DNA of 64,000 nucleotides, taken from an uncultured Bacteroidota bacterium (lineage in GTDB: Bacteria > Bacteroidota > Bacteroidia > B-17B0 > Aurantibacillaceae). The notes under the pieces are model-generated. The model did no database searches, was not told the origin of the DNA, and saw nothing but the letters and a program-made list of their open reading frames with translations. Shown in pieces: positions 25,415-34,978 of this stretch. The stretch covers positions 62,001 through 126,000 of the forward strand of contig CAITNS010000043.1 in the NCBI GenBank assembly GCA_903893815.1. The letters are read 5' to 3'. How positions within the stretch are numbered: the stretch's first letter is position 1; every line of letters begins with the position of its first letter. The position numbers and the translations under genes were made by a program.

Positions 25415-28400
25415 ATGACTATAAAATTACAAAAAATTGTTTTAGCTTTTTTCGCTACAACTATTTCATTATGCCTTCCGGCTCAAAATGAATTATGGAT
25501 AAAAACCTCTCCCGAAAAATATAACAGCGATCCTAAAGCTCGTAGAAATGCGGTGCCTGAAAAAGCAGATTATTATAAGTTAGATTTAAACTTATTAAAA
25601 ACTAAATTGGTTGGCGCTCCTGTAAGAGGGCAATTTATCGGCCAATCTAATTTAATTATTAGTTTTCCAAATGCTTATGGTGAACTAGAACAATTCCGCG
25701 TGATGGAATCATCAATTATGCACCCTGATTTGGCGGCTAAATACCCAATGATAAAAACCTATGCAGCACAAGGAGTAGATGATCCAACAGCGACGATGCG
25801 TTTTAGTATCACGCAATTTGGCTTACACACCATGGTTTTATCTGGCTTACATAGCACTAATTATATTGATCCTTACACAACTACATCAAACGTGTATATT
25901 GTGTATGATAAGAAATCCTTAGGCGCTAACACACAAAATTTTTCTTGTTTAACTGATGAAGAGGTGAAGTTACCTTCTCTAACAAATGATGTGGCAAAAG
26001 TATTGAACATTAACGATCAAAAATTAAGAACGTATAGATTAGCACAATCTTGCAACGCGGAGTATGGAAATATTTTTGCAGGCACAGGAACTTTAGCACA
26101 ACAAAAAGCAAATATCCAAGCTCAAATGGTTTTAACGGTGAATCGTGTAAATGGAGTATATGAAAGAGATTTATCCATTACCATGGAGTTTGTACCTAAT
26201 AACGATTTAATTATTTATTGCGGAAGTACCACAACTGATCCTTGGAGTAATGAATGGAACACAAAGACAGCACAAACAATTGATGCGGCTATTGGCGTAG
26301 CAAATTATGATATTGGACATAACTTTAATACAACAGGTGGCGGTAACGCAGGTTGTCTTGCTTGCGTATGTTTAAGTACAAGCCAAAATGGCACACACAA
26401 AGGACGTGGTTATACTGGAAGTACAAACCCAACTGGAGACCCATTTGATATTGATTATGTGGCTCATGAAATGGGACATCAATATGGCGGTTATCACGTG
26501 ATGAACACCTGCAGCAGAAGCGGAAATGGCTCTACAGAAGTAGAACCAGCGAGCGGAAGCTCCATTATGGGTTATGCGGGTATTTGCGGAACAAACGTTC
26601 AAAACCAAAGTCATGATGATTTTAATTATGTAAATATCAGAGATATTAGTACAAACGTAAAAACTGGAAACAGCAGTACCTGTGCTCAAATAACTAATTT
26701 AACAAACAACCCTCCAACAGCTAGTGCAGGTAATGATTATGTCATTCCAAAAAGTACTGCTTATATTTTAGAAGGAACAGCTTCTGACCCAGATGGTGCG
26801 GCTTCATTAACCTATAATTGGAGTCAAAATGATGTGACGCAATCCCCAGGTAGTGCAGCGCCCTTATCAACCTATGCGGTTGGACCGTTATACCGCGCTC
26901 TTCCTCCATCAGTTTCTCCCAACAGATGGATGCCAGCAATCACAACTGTTTTAAATAACACATTAGCTTCCACTTGGGAAGTAACGCCTTCAGTTGCTCG
27001 TACTATGAATTTCTCTTTTATTGTTAGAGATAATGATGTGACTGGCGGACAAACTGCTTCTGATTTAATGTTAGTAACGGTTAATGGTGCATCAGGTCCA
27101 TTTGTTGTGACCTCTCAAGGTACAGCTACTACATGGAATTCGGGAGCTAACGAAACCATTACGTGGAATGTAGCCAATACAACGGCAGCTCCAGTTAGTG
27201 CCGCTAATGTCAATATTTATATGTCAACCGATGGAGGTTACACTTATCCTATCACTTTAGCAACTAACGTTCCTAACAATGGCTCTGCAGTTATTACCGT
27301 GCCAGTTATTACAACAACGCAAGCACGTGTGATGGTGCGCGGTGCAGGAAATATTTTTTATGATATCAATAATACAAATATTACGATACAAGCATCCGAG
27401 TTTGTGATGAATTATAACACACAGTCAACTGGCGTTTGTCCTCCAAATAATGCAGTTTACACATTTACGTATAATACGTTTTTAGGATTTAACGAAACAA
27501 CGGTTTTCTCAGCAACAGGTTTACCAGTTGGTGCAACAGCAGTGTTTAGCCCTTCTTCAACGTCATCAAACAATACAGTTGTAACTATGACAGTTAGTGG
27601 ATTAACGGCTGGCATGGCTGGTTCTTATGCTGTTTCGGCAATTGGAACTGCAAGCACTGTTACAAAAACTAATACATTAACATTAAATGTATTGTCTCCT
27701 ACACCAAATCAAACGTCTTTATCTACGCCAGCAGATTTAGCAACAGGCGTAACCACTTCTGCTAATTTAAGTTGGGCAGCAGTTGCAGGACCAGGCATTA
27801 CCTATCAAATTCAAATTGCTACGGATGCTGGATTTACCAATATTGTAGATAACGTTTCTGGATTAACGACTAACTCTTATTCATCATCTTCATTACTTTC
27901 TTCAACAACGTATTATTGGAGAGTAATGTCAATGAACGCTTGTGGTTCATCTGCTTATTCTACGCCATTTTCATTTACGACTAATTCTTGTAATATGTTA
28001 ACTAGTGTGAATGTGCCAGTTACCATTTCAGCAACAGGTACGCCAACGGTGACTTCGACTTTAACTGTAAGTACAACAGGTACTATTACAGATGTAAATG
28101 TAGTTGGTTTAAATGGAACACATTCATATATGAGCGACTTAGCATTTACATTAAAGAGCCCTGCAGGAACTAGCGTTGTTTTATTTTCAGGAATTTGTAC
28201 AAGTCAAAATGATTTTAATTTAAGTTTAGATGATGCCGCAGCCGCCGGCGCAATTCCTTGTCCTCCAACCACTGGAGGCACGTATCAATCTCAAGCAGCA
28301 TTAAGTGCTTTTAATGGGCAGCTAGCTGCTGGTGTTTGGACATTGACTGTTGTGGATGATGCCAATCAGGATGGCGGTGCATTAGCTGGCTGGGGATTAT

Positions 28401-28690
28401 CTATCTGTACCAATGTAGTCACCGGAATTAATCAAAACACTTTCGAAAATATCACTACTATTTATCCTAACCCAACAAATGGCATATTTAATTTATATAT
28501 TGGTTCACAAGTTGAAGAACAGTTTACGTATAAAGTAACGAATAGTTTAGGGCAGTTAATTGTATCAGAAAAAATGGACGCTAATAACACGCAAAATATT
28601 GATTTATCAGGCAATAGTGTGGGAGTTTATTTTGTAACCATACAAGGTGCAAACGGTATTAAAACTGAAAAAATTATTTTACAGAAGTAA
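25415..28690 (+). CDS. T9SS-secreted reprolysin-like metalloprotease
   Basis: A 1091-residue exported zinc protease. Signal peptide ends at LPAQ (about residue 23). A propeptide-like region extends to about 200, then the catalytic metzincin domain with HEMGHQYGGYH near residue 350 (HExxHxxGxxH type) and the Met-turn IMGYAGIC near 385. Later modules are a fibronectin type III-like domain (about 770-850), a proprotein-convertase P-type beta domain (about 865-1005, with SDLAFTLKSPAGTSVVLFSG and GVWTLTVVDDANQDGG), and a C-terminal T9SS type A sorting domain (YPNPTNGIFNLYI, GVYFVTIQGANG, KIILQK). The C-terminal domain targets it for T9SS export with removal or anchoring at the surface. Confidence 0.95.
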   Translation: MTIKLQKIVLAFFATTISLCLPAQNELWIKTSPEKYNSDPKARRNAVPEKADYYKLDLNLLKTKLVGAPVRGQFIGQSNLIISFPNAYGELEQFRVMESSIMHPDLAAKYPMIKTYAAQGVDDPTATMRFSITQFGLHTMVLSGLHSTNYIDPYTTTSNVYIVYDKKSLGANTQNFSCLTDEEVKLPSLTNDVAKVLNINDQKLRTYRLAQSCNAEYGNIFAGTGTLAQQKANIQAQMVLTVNRVNGVYERDLSITMEFVPNNDLIIYCGSTTTDPWSNEWNTKTAQTIDAAIGVANYDIGHNFNTTGGGNAGCLACVCLSTSQNGTHKGRGYTGSTNPTGDPFDIDYVAHEMGHQYGGYHVMNTCSRSGNGSTEVEPASGSSIMGYAGICGTNVQNQSHDDFNYVNIRDISTNVKTGNSSTCAQITNLTNNPPTASAGNDYVIPKSTAYILEGTASDPDGAASLTYNWSQNDVTQSPGSAAPLSTYAVGPLYRALPPSVSPNRWMPAITTVLNNTLASTWEVTPSVARTMNFSFIVRDNDVTGGQTASDLMLVTVNGASGPFVVTSQGTATTWNSGANETITWNVANTTAAPVSAANVNIYMSTDGGYTYPITLATNVPNNGSAVITVPVITTTQARVMVRGAGNIFYDINNTNITIQASEFVMNYNTQSTGVCPPNNAVYTFTYNTFLGFNETTVFSATGLPVGATAVFSPSSTSSNNTVVTMTVSGLTAGMAGSYAVSAIGTASTVTKTNTLTLNVLSPTPNQTSLSTPADLATGVTTSANLSWAAVAGPGITYQIQIATDAGFTNIVDNVSGLTTNSYSSSSLLSSTTYYWRVMSMNACGSSAYSTPFSFTTNSCNMLTSVNVPVTISATGTPTVTSTLTVSTTGTITDVNVVGLNGTHSYMSDLAFTLKSPAGTSVVLFSGICTSQNDFNLSLDDAAAAGAIPCPPTTGGTYQSQAALSAFNGQLAAGVWTLTVVDDANQDGGALAGWGLSICTNVVTGINQNTFENITTIYPNPTNGIFNLYIGSQVEEQFTYKVTNSLGQLIVSEKMDANNTQNIDLSGNSVGVYFVTIQGANGIKTEKIILQK

Positions 28691-28708
28691 TATTAATCTA
28701 TGTGACAC

Positions 28709-28743
28709 AAAAAAGGAGCTATTGTTTGATAGCTCCTTTTTTT
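28709..28743. terminator. Bidirectional terminator
   Basis: AAAAAAGGAGCTAT (28709-28722), loop TGTTTG, then ATAGCTCCTTTTTTT. The A and T tracts on either side let it serve both the protease gene and the convergent rfaD. Confidence 0.9.
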
Positions 28744-28759
28744 ATTAAAAACAAATTAC

Positions 28760-29725
28760 TTAAAAATAACGATGTCCAATTAAATAATTGGTCACATAAT
28801 CACGCACGCCATCTTCTAAACTAGTAAATGGTTTTTTGTAACCTTGTGCAATTAATTTATTCATGTTAGCCTCTGTAAAATATTGATATTTATCTCTGAT
28901 ATCAATTGGTGTATCAATAAACTCAATGTTAGGTTCTTTACCTAATGCTTTAAATGTCGCCTTTGCTAAATCTAAAAACGGACGCGCTTTTCCGCTACCT
29001 AAATTATAGATACCATTTTTTAATGGAGCTTCGTATGCAAAATACAATACATCAATTAAATCTTTTACATATACAAAGTCGCGTAATTGGCCGCCATCTG
29101 TATAATTGGGATTGTGAGAACGGAATAATTTCACTTGTCCTTTTTCGTTGATTTGATTAAAGGAATGAAATATCACCGATGCCATGCGGCCTTTATGAAA
29201 TTCATTTGGTCCGTACACATTAAAAAACTTAAAGCCCGACCATTTTGGAGGACAAGCTTTTTGTGCAATGGCCCATTTATCAAAATCGTTTTTACTATCT
29301 CCGTAAGGATTTAGTGGTTTTAATAAATTTATTTTTGTTTCGTCATCATCATATCCAAACTCTCCTAAACCATAAGTAGCAGCCGAAGAAGCGTATACCA
29401 TAGGAATAAAATGCTTGGTGCAAGTTGTCCAAATAGATTTAGTGTAATTTAAATTCAATTCGTTAAATAATTCCACATTAAACTCTGTGGTATCTGTGCG
29501 AGCTCCAATGTGAAACACAAAAGTAACTTCGGGAGCGTGTTCTTCAAACCACGTTAAAAATTCGGAACGATCAATTTTTTGCACAAAGTTTTTAGTGTGA
29601 TAATTATCAATTTTTTGCTCTTGCGAAAAATCATCCACTAAAATTAAATGCTCTAATCCTTCGTTATTTAATTTACTAATTAAACAACTTCCTATAAAGC
29701 CTGCGGCACCTGTAATGACAATCAT
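28760..29725 (-). CDS. rfaD: ADP-L-glycero-D-manno-heptose 6-epimerase
   Basis: An NADP-dependent short-chain epimerase that converts ADP-D-glycero- to ADP-L-glycero-D-manno-heptose, the last step before heptose transfer to LPS core. It has GAAGFIGSCL as the Rossmann loop, YASSAATYG as the serine/tyrosine region, NPYGDSK as the YxxxK catalytic pair and KFFNVYGPNE. Its 321 residues are normal for HldD. It is adjacent to a T9SS protein gene four bases upstream and converges on the protease gene; rfaE2 is nine kilobases away on the opposite strand. Confidence 0.95.
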   Translation of the reverse strand: MIVITGAAGFIGSCLISKLNNEGLEHLILVDDFSQEQKIDNYHTKNFVQKIDRSEFLTWFEEHAPEVTFVFHIGARTDTTEFNVELFNELNLNYTKSIWTTCTKHFIPMVYASSAATYGLGEFGYDDDETKINLLKPLNPYGDSKNDFDKWAIAQKACPPKWSGFKFFNVYGPNEFHKGRMASVIFHSFNQINEKGQVKLFRSHNPNYTDGGQLRDFVYVKDLIDVLYFAYEAPLKNGIYNLGSGKARPFLDLAKATFKALGKEPNIEFIDTPIDIRDKYQYFTEANMNKLIAQGYKKPFTSLEDGVRDYVTNYLIGHRYF

Positions 29726-29729
29726 TGTA

Positions 29730-31808
29730 TTATTTAATGATGGTTAATTTTTTTGTAACAGTATTATTTTTAAACGACATCTGAACACTGTAGTTTCCAG
29801 ATGGTAATGCGTTTACATTTAAAATATAATCTACATTGCCAGCCGATAGGTTTTTAGTTTCGATGTAAACTAATTCGCCTAAAGTATTGTAAAGGTTGAT
29901 TTTTACAAACTCATCATTTTTTAATGAGAAGTTTAAATGACAAACATCGCTTGTTGGATTAGGAAATACGTTTAATTGAATTGCTGTTTGTTCGTGTTCT
30001 TTAATTCCAATCACTACTTCTGAGTTTGTGTTTAATTTTACTTCAGCGGCATTTAAAATTATTTTTTCATTAAGTCCTGCATTGTATTCGCTAACAGTGG
30101 CTATTAAATAAATGTTGTCTGAATTAAATCTAAACTCTCCAGCAATTGCGGTTGGTAAGACGTACGAATACGTTTTTGAATAGGTTTGACCAATAGTTGA
30201 ACCATTACTTGGTATGATGCCCGAAGCGCCGTAAGCACCATCAGCAATATGATTAATAACGTATTGGTGTTTGTATGAGGCGGCGCTCATTACATAGTTA
30301 CTGCCAATTAAGTTACCGTACTGGTAGTAGGGTGATGCAGGAATGCTATATAAAGCATTGTGCTGATTCCATTGATTGTTTGTACTATCACTAAGTGGAC
30401 CGTACACATTATTTTCTTTAATGTATAGGTTAAGTCGGTAATCGCCTTTTACATCACCCACAAACGTACTCGATACAGTGGCATCAATTTGATTAGTTGT
30501 TGAATTGTAACTAATATTTGTAATGGTAACGGTGGCAGGCACTTTCATGGCTAAACGTTGCGTGATATAATTATTCCAATTGGGAGTTTTAACTGTCGTT
30601 GCTTTATTGGCAGCAAAGTAATAACGGTCAATTAGTGCGTTTGGAAATTCAGGAGTATAATCAGTAACTAAAACATCACCATTTACTGTCGACATATTAT
30701 CGCCATCATGAATGGAAGCGGCGATGACATTTGTGTTCGTGCTAACGATTGATTTTAAAGTCGTGTAACCGTCTGGAGACCAAGCGTGCGTTGCTCCAGT
30801 AAACTGCTCTACCAATACTTTTTTAGTTGGCGACGAAGACGATATGGTTATAGAACCAGTGATAGTGTCGTTACTAGCAACTTGATCAGCTTGAGCGTTA
30901 ATGGCGCTTGTCCAAATTTTAAAATTATTATAAACAGGAACTGAAGAATTATATAATGTTGAAAATGCAATTTCTCTGCTTTCTAAATAATTTAAAGCAG
31001 GCGATAATAATTTTGATTCAGAAATGATTGTGCCGTTATTCATCTTGTAATTAATGGTAAGGTTGGTAATGGGAGTGTAGCCGTTATTTTTAAATGTAGC
31101 TGAAATCACATTGTTTGTATTTACCGTAGAGTATTTATAAATAGCGTGAGATATTGTACTTGCATCAAATTGGGTCGATATATTTTCTACTTTAATATCA
31201 TCCAACCATAATTGGTATTTATCGGTTGAGCCGTTTTTAAAAGCTATGCGAATGGTTTGTCCGTTAAATGCAGAAAGCGATAGGCCTCTTGTTTGCCAAG
31301 TATTAGATTCGGCTGTTTTGCTGTACATTAAATTTGTAAAATCACTTAATAGCGGAGTAGGAGCTGTGCTTGTAGTTACATACACTTCGTACCCATCCGC
31401 ATTATTTACATCTGGCGACATAGATTCCCAAGTTAAAACACTATTTGCAGCAACAGTAATGGTTGGTGTAATTAACCAAGCACTTGCAGTACCTATTGGT
31501 TTTAGCCAAGACGTAGAAACTGCAAAAGTATCTGATGGATTTGTAGACGGCACATAGCTTAACCAAGCTTTTTGTTTTTGCCCGTTTGCTCTAAACGGAA
31601 AGTTACCGCTTAAGGTATCAGCAATTAAGTTCCCATTATTAATCGAAAACATTCCTGTGGGAACATCGGCATACAAATATGTTTGCGAAGCATTATTGGT
31701 TGCTGTGGTTAAGGCTAAGTTATTAAATCGTTCGCTGTAGATAACTTGAGCAAACGATTGTTGTAAACTCAACGAAAGAAACAATAAGTACAGTATTTTT
31801 TTATGCAT
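29730..31808 (-). CDS. T9SS-secreted protein: cleaved-adhesin then Omp28 domain
   Basis: A 692-residue exported protein. I moved the start to ATG 31808 because it creates a good signal peptide (LYLLFLSLSLQQSFAQ). The N-terminal half (about 25-210) is a choice-of-anchor J/cleaved-adhesin domain (WLSYVPSTNPSDT, SAWLITPTITVAANSVLTWE, YQLWLDDIKVE). The middle (about 330-590) resembles Omp28 (VLVEQFTGATHAWSPDG) but lacks the CxxC seen in its neighbour. The end is a T9SS type A sorting domain (VFPNPTSDVCHLNF, SGNYSVQMSF, KKLTIIK). It is transcribed with rfaD. Its role is probably binding or protein processing at the surface. Confidence 0.88.
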   Translation of the reverse strand: MHKKILYLLFLSLSLQQSFAQVIYSERFNNLALTTATNNASQTYLYADVPTGMFSINNGNLIADTLSGNFPFRANGQKQKAWLSYVPSTNPSDTFAVSTSWLKPIGTASAWLITPTITVAANSVLTWESMSPDVNNADGYEVYVTTSTAPTPLLSDFTNLMYSKTAESNTWQTRGLSLSAFNGQTIRIAFKNGSTDKYQLWLDDIKVENISTQFDASTISHAIYKYSTVNTNNVISATFKNNGYTPITNLTINYKMNNGTIISESKLLSPALNYLESREIAFSTLYNSSVPVYNNFKIWTSAINAQADQVASNDTITGSITISSSSPTKKVLVEQFTGATHAWSPDGYTTLKSIVSTNTNVIAASIHDGDNMSTVNGDVLVTDYTPEFPNALIDRYYFAANKATTVKTPNWNNYITQRLAMKVPATVTITNISYNSTTNQIDATVSSTFVGDVKGDYRLNLYIKENNVYGPLSDSTNNQWNQHNALYSIPASPYYQYGNLIGSNYVMSAASYKHQYVINHIADGAYGASGIIPSNGSTIGQTYSKTYSYVLPTAIAGEFRFNSDNIYLIATVSEYNAGLNEKIILNAAEVKLNTNSEVVIGIKEHEQTAIQLNVFPNPTSDVCHLNFSLKNDEFVKINLYNTLGELVYIETKNLSAGNVDYILNVNALPSGNYSVQMSFKNNTVTKKLTIIK

Positions 31809-31937
31809 AGTATAAAAATAGTGAGGGCTGACATTTTTGTCAGGCCCCACAAAAATAGGGTTTTTAATTAAAAAACAGGCTTAATGAGTAGCAATTTGGT
31901 AAGCAGAATGCTATTTTTAGTTAAAATGGGGTAAAAA

Positions 31938-31973
31938 GCAAAAGGCTTGATGTTTTTACACCAAGCCTTTTGC
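31938..31973 (-). terminator. Terminator after the Omp28 gene
   Basis: GCAAAAGGCTTG (31938-31949) pairs with CAAGCCTTTTGC (31962-31973). Read on the minus strand it is followed by T-rich sequence, 24 bases after the stop of the gene at 31997. Confidence 0.8.
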
Positions 31974-31996
31974 ACTTTAAACTAAAAAAAGAAAAA

Positions 31997-33925
31997 TTAT
32001 TTTGTTACCGATAATTTTTTTGTAACCGCTCCGTCTTGAGAAGCAATAATTACATTATAAATACCAGAAGCTAAGTTTCTAGTATCAACATTAATTTTGT
32101 TTGAACCTGCAGATAAAGTAGACATTGATTGGTAAACAATTTGTCCTACGTTATTTAATACAGTTATTGCTAAGTCTGAAGTATTAACTAAAGTAATATT
32201 TACAGATGTTTCGTTTACTGTTGGGTTAGGATATAACTCAACAGAAGAAATGTTAGCATCAATTGTATTAATTCCAGTTGAACCAGATAAGTTTACTTGA
32301 TCAACAAAGAAATTATTACCATAATCACTTGTTGCAACAAATTTAACTAATATAGTAGGATTGTTTGCATAAGCAGTTAAGTCAATCAACTCAGCTCTCC
32401 ACTGATTAGCTGTAGGAACGAAAGCAGCTGTAGCAGCTGGAGCTGTATTTAATGCAGCACCTGCTTTGTTATATAAAGTAGTCCAATTTGCACCACAGTC
32501 AGTAGATATCATTACTTCTAATTGATCATTTTCAGGAGGTGAAGAGTAAGGTGCAGAAGCAACATCAAAACTTAAATTTGCAGTTGAAAATCCTGCTAAA
32601 CTTAGAGGAGGTAAAACTAAATCATCAACATCACCAGCAGCTGCATTATAAGCAGGGTATCTAACTGATTGAGTTGTTCCTTGACTTCCAGCAGCAGTTG
32701 ATCTAGCCCAAGTATTAGTACCACCATCAGGGTTAATTAAAAGCCAGTTTGTTGGTGGGAATGTTGCTAAAGAAAAACTTTGTGCAATTGGAGCAGGTCC
32801 ATAAGCACCAATAACTGAGAATTTTGCTGTTGTTGCATTGTTACCTAAATTATAATCTAAAGCACCATTTACGTTTGAAGCAATGTTTAAAGAGAAAGTT
32901 TTTGCGCCAGCAGTTAAACCAGTAATAGGATTTAAAGCAACCGTAGTTGTTGCACCAGCAGCTAAATTACCAGTCCAGTTAACAGATGCGCCGTTAGCTA
33001 CACCATTAACAAATGGATTAATAGTCATACTTGTAATAGCGTTAGTGCCATTGTTTTCAATAACAGCAGTAGGATTTAAAGATGTATTACAAGTCATAGC
33101 AGGTAATCCAGAAACAGATGATGCAGCAGCATCATTTTGTAAAGCAGAAGCAGCAGCTAAACCAGCTTGTAAAACATATTTATTAGCATCATCTTGGATA
33201 AAACCAACCATTTCTACTTCGCTCTTATCCCAAATATATGCTGGTAAAGGGCAAGATACTGTAAACGTTTGAGTTTGACCAATTGTCCAAGTGTTAGCCA
33301 TAGCAGTACCACTTGTTAATGTAGGGAAAGATTTACGAGCAACCCAGTGAAAATCTTTTTCACCATTTGATCCTGGAGCAACTGCATAAATAACTTCTTT
33401 TTCAGTCATTACTAAACGGAACTTTAAGTTTGTTCCAGTAGTAGTGTAGTTACCAGTAGCCGTTAATGTAACACTAACAGTTATTGTACTGAATGTTGCA
33501 TCCCAAGCTCTAGTCATTGCAATTGTAAAGGGAGATGTAACTGCAGCAGAAGCATCTAATAAAGCAGCATCTACGTAACCTGGATGATCAGATGTTGCAC
33601 CAAATACTACTTGACTTTGACCATCTTGACGACCGCTTGGAGCAGACGAAATACCATAATAAGCATCTCTTGCATCAATTTCAGTTTTATTTTGCTGATA
33701 TAAAGAAGTTAAAGATGTTGGAGCACTTGGAATAGCAACTTGCCACTTTAATGGAATAGTGTTGTTTGAATTTATTGCTAAAATAGGGTCAAGAATTGGA
33801 TTTGTTCCTGCGCATGGCGGACAATTCTCTCCAGTGAATTCTTCGTATAATGACATACGAGGGCTTTGAGCAAAACCAAAAGTGGTAAGTGCTAAAAAAC
33901 TTAAAAGTGTAGTTGTTTTTTTCAT
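31997..33925 (-). CDS. T9SS-secreted Omp28-like protein with CxxC
   Basis: A 642-residue exported protein with a signal peptide (LSFLALTTFGFAQ). The N-terminal Omp28-like domain (about 20-260) begins with YEEFTGENCPPCAGTNP, whose Cys-Pro-Pro-Cys suggests a thioredoxin-like active site; the CxxC is at residues 35-38. An Ig-like domain (about 265-370) follows, then a choice-of-anchor J/cleaved-adhesin domain (GPAPIAQSFSLATFPPTNW, LSFDVASAPYS, VDQVNLSG), then a T9SS type A sorting domain (LYPNPTVNETSVNI, ASGIYNVII, KKLSVTK). This is the reverse domain order of the protein at 29730. Confidence 0.92.
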   Translation of the reverse strand: MKKTTTLLSFLALTTFGFAQSPRMSLYEEFTGENCPPCAGTNPILDPILAINSNNTIPLKWQVAIPSAPTSLTSLYQQNKTEIDARDAYYGISSAPSGRQDGQSQVVFGATSDHPGYVDAALLDASAAVTSPFTIAMTRAWDATFSTITVSVTLTATGNYTTTGTNLKFRLVMTEKEVIYAVAPGSNGEKDFHWVARKSFPTLTSGTAMANTWTIGQTQTFTVSCPLPAYIWDKSEVEMVGFIQDDANKYVLQAGLAAASALQNDAAASSVSGLPAMTCNTSLNPTAVIENNGTNAITSMTINPFVNGVANGASVNWTGNLAAGATTTVALNPITGLTAGAKTFSLNIASNVNGALDYNLGNNATTAKFSVIGAYGPAPIAQSFSLATFPPTNWLLINPDGGTNTWARSTAAGSQGTTQSVRYPAYNAAAGDVDDLVLPPLSLAGFSTANLSFDVASAPYSSPPENDQLEVMISTDCGANWTTLYNKAGAALNTAPAATAAFVPTANQWRAELIDLTAYANNPTILVKFVATSDYGNNFFVDQVNLSGSTGINTIDANISSVELYPNPTVNETSVNITLVNTSDLAITVLNNVGQIVYQSMSTLSAGSNKINVDTRNLASGIYNVIIASQDGAVTKKLSVTK

Positions 33926-33948
33926 GTTATTGTTGTGTTATTAGGTTA

Positions 33949-34719
33949 TTATTTATTTACTGTGAATTTTTTTACAATTTTTGTTTTGCTGGAAGATATT
34001 GTTGCGAAATAAATGCCAGAGCTTAACGATTCAGAATCAATTGCAACACTATTTTTACCTATTGATAAATCGATATATTTTGTTGAAATTATAGCACCCA
34101 AACTGTTAGTTATTGATAACGTTGCGTTGTCAATCGTCTTATTAGAAACAACAGTAATATGCGCTTTATTAATTGCTGGATTAGGATAAACATTAGAAAC
34201 AGAAGAGAATAATTGAGAATTTTCTTTTACAGATACGGCATCGTTATAATATATTGTAAAGGTAAACACATCATTTGCATCGTTTACATTAAAAATTTCA
34301 TATCTAATATGAGATATACCGGGATTTACTCCTTCTTCTAAATCTAATAAATACATTAAATTTTGTGATTGTAAATTGTCATTTGCTGTCCCACTAGCGG
34401 TAAGTGTAATTGATAATGGAGATACCAAAGTAGTAGGACCATAGCAATTACCAGAACCTACACAAAAATAAGCGCTTGCACCCAGATTTAAAATATCATC
34501 AAAACGTCTAAGTTTATAAATCTTTGTTGTAGTTGAAGTGTTTTCTACATTAATTTCGGTAGTAACCTTTTCGATACTAGTTGTCGTAATTGTAATAGTA
34601 CTATTGTTAGCTATTGGCAGCTGACCATTTGAAAAATCATTTACAATAACTGATGATTGGGCATGCATGTAAATGTTTCCAATAAATAAGATTGATGCTA
34701 TAAGTAAAAGTTTTTTCAT
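33949..34719 (-). CDS. T9SS-secreted protein of unknown function
   Basis: A 256-residue exported protein: signal peptide (LLLIASILFIGNIYMHAQ), a beta-sandwich region of about 140 residues with a Cys pair (YFCVGSGNCYG) and a family-typical RRFDDILNLGASAYFCVG stretch, then a T9SS type A sorting domain (VYPNPAINKAHITVV, SSGIYFATI, KKFTVNK). The Cys pair and sandwich suggest a small stabilised surface domain, but I do not recognise a function. The gene stops 23 bases before the start of the Omp28 gene and is likely co-transcribed with it. Confidence 0.83.
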   Translation of the reverse strand: MKKLLLIASILFIGNIYMHAQSSVIVNDFSNGQLPIANNSTITITTTSIEKVTTEINVENTSTTTKIYKLRRFDDILNLGASAYFCVGSGNCYGPTTLVSPLSITLTASGTANDNLQSQNLMYLLDLEEGVNPGISHIRYEIFNVNDANDVFTFTIYYNDAVSVKENSQLFSSVSNVYPNPAINKAHITVVSNKTIDNATLSITNSLGAIISTKYIDLSIGKNSVAIDSESLSSGIYFATISSSKTKIVKKFTVNK

Positions 34720-34788
34720 GCATATAGGGTTTATCTGATTATTAATTAATTCTTAATACAATATTATGAAATAAAAAACAAAAACAAT

Positions 34789-34814
34789 AATACTATTTGA
34801 AAATAAATAGTATT
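34789..34814. repeat. 10-bp inverted repeat in an AT-rich gap
   Basis: AATACTATTT (34789-34798) and AAATAGTATT (34805-34814) are perfect arms around a six-base loop. The 259-base gap between the T9SS gene and nadD otherwise holds nothing I can identify. It could be an operator for the gene at 33949-34719, or an end of the nadD transcript, but it has no T tract. Confidence 0.4.
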
Positions 34815-34978
34815 CCTAAATAGGGTTTGTGAGGCAATAAAACAATTAAATACAGTTCAAAACATCAATAAAATGGACACTAATGGAAATATAAACTGCT
34901 TTTTATGGTAATAATTAAAGGAAACTTGATAATTTCAAAATTGAGATAATTTATTGGAATCCTAATTAATTTAATTAC

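Noticed and set aside
26372-26689. Opposite-strand open frame in the metalloprotease
   Set aside because: Overlaps the catalytic domain of a clear gene; no independent support.
28699-28709. CTATGTGACAC after the protease gene as another CACATAG-type repeat
   Set aside because: Only one seven-base word matches and it is next to a terminator; likely chance.
32883-33272. Long opposite-strand open frame within the Omp28 gene
   Set aside because: Arises from biased codon use of the repetitive Ala/Thr/Val sequence on the other strand; no start context or family.
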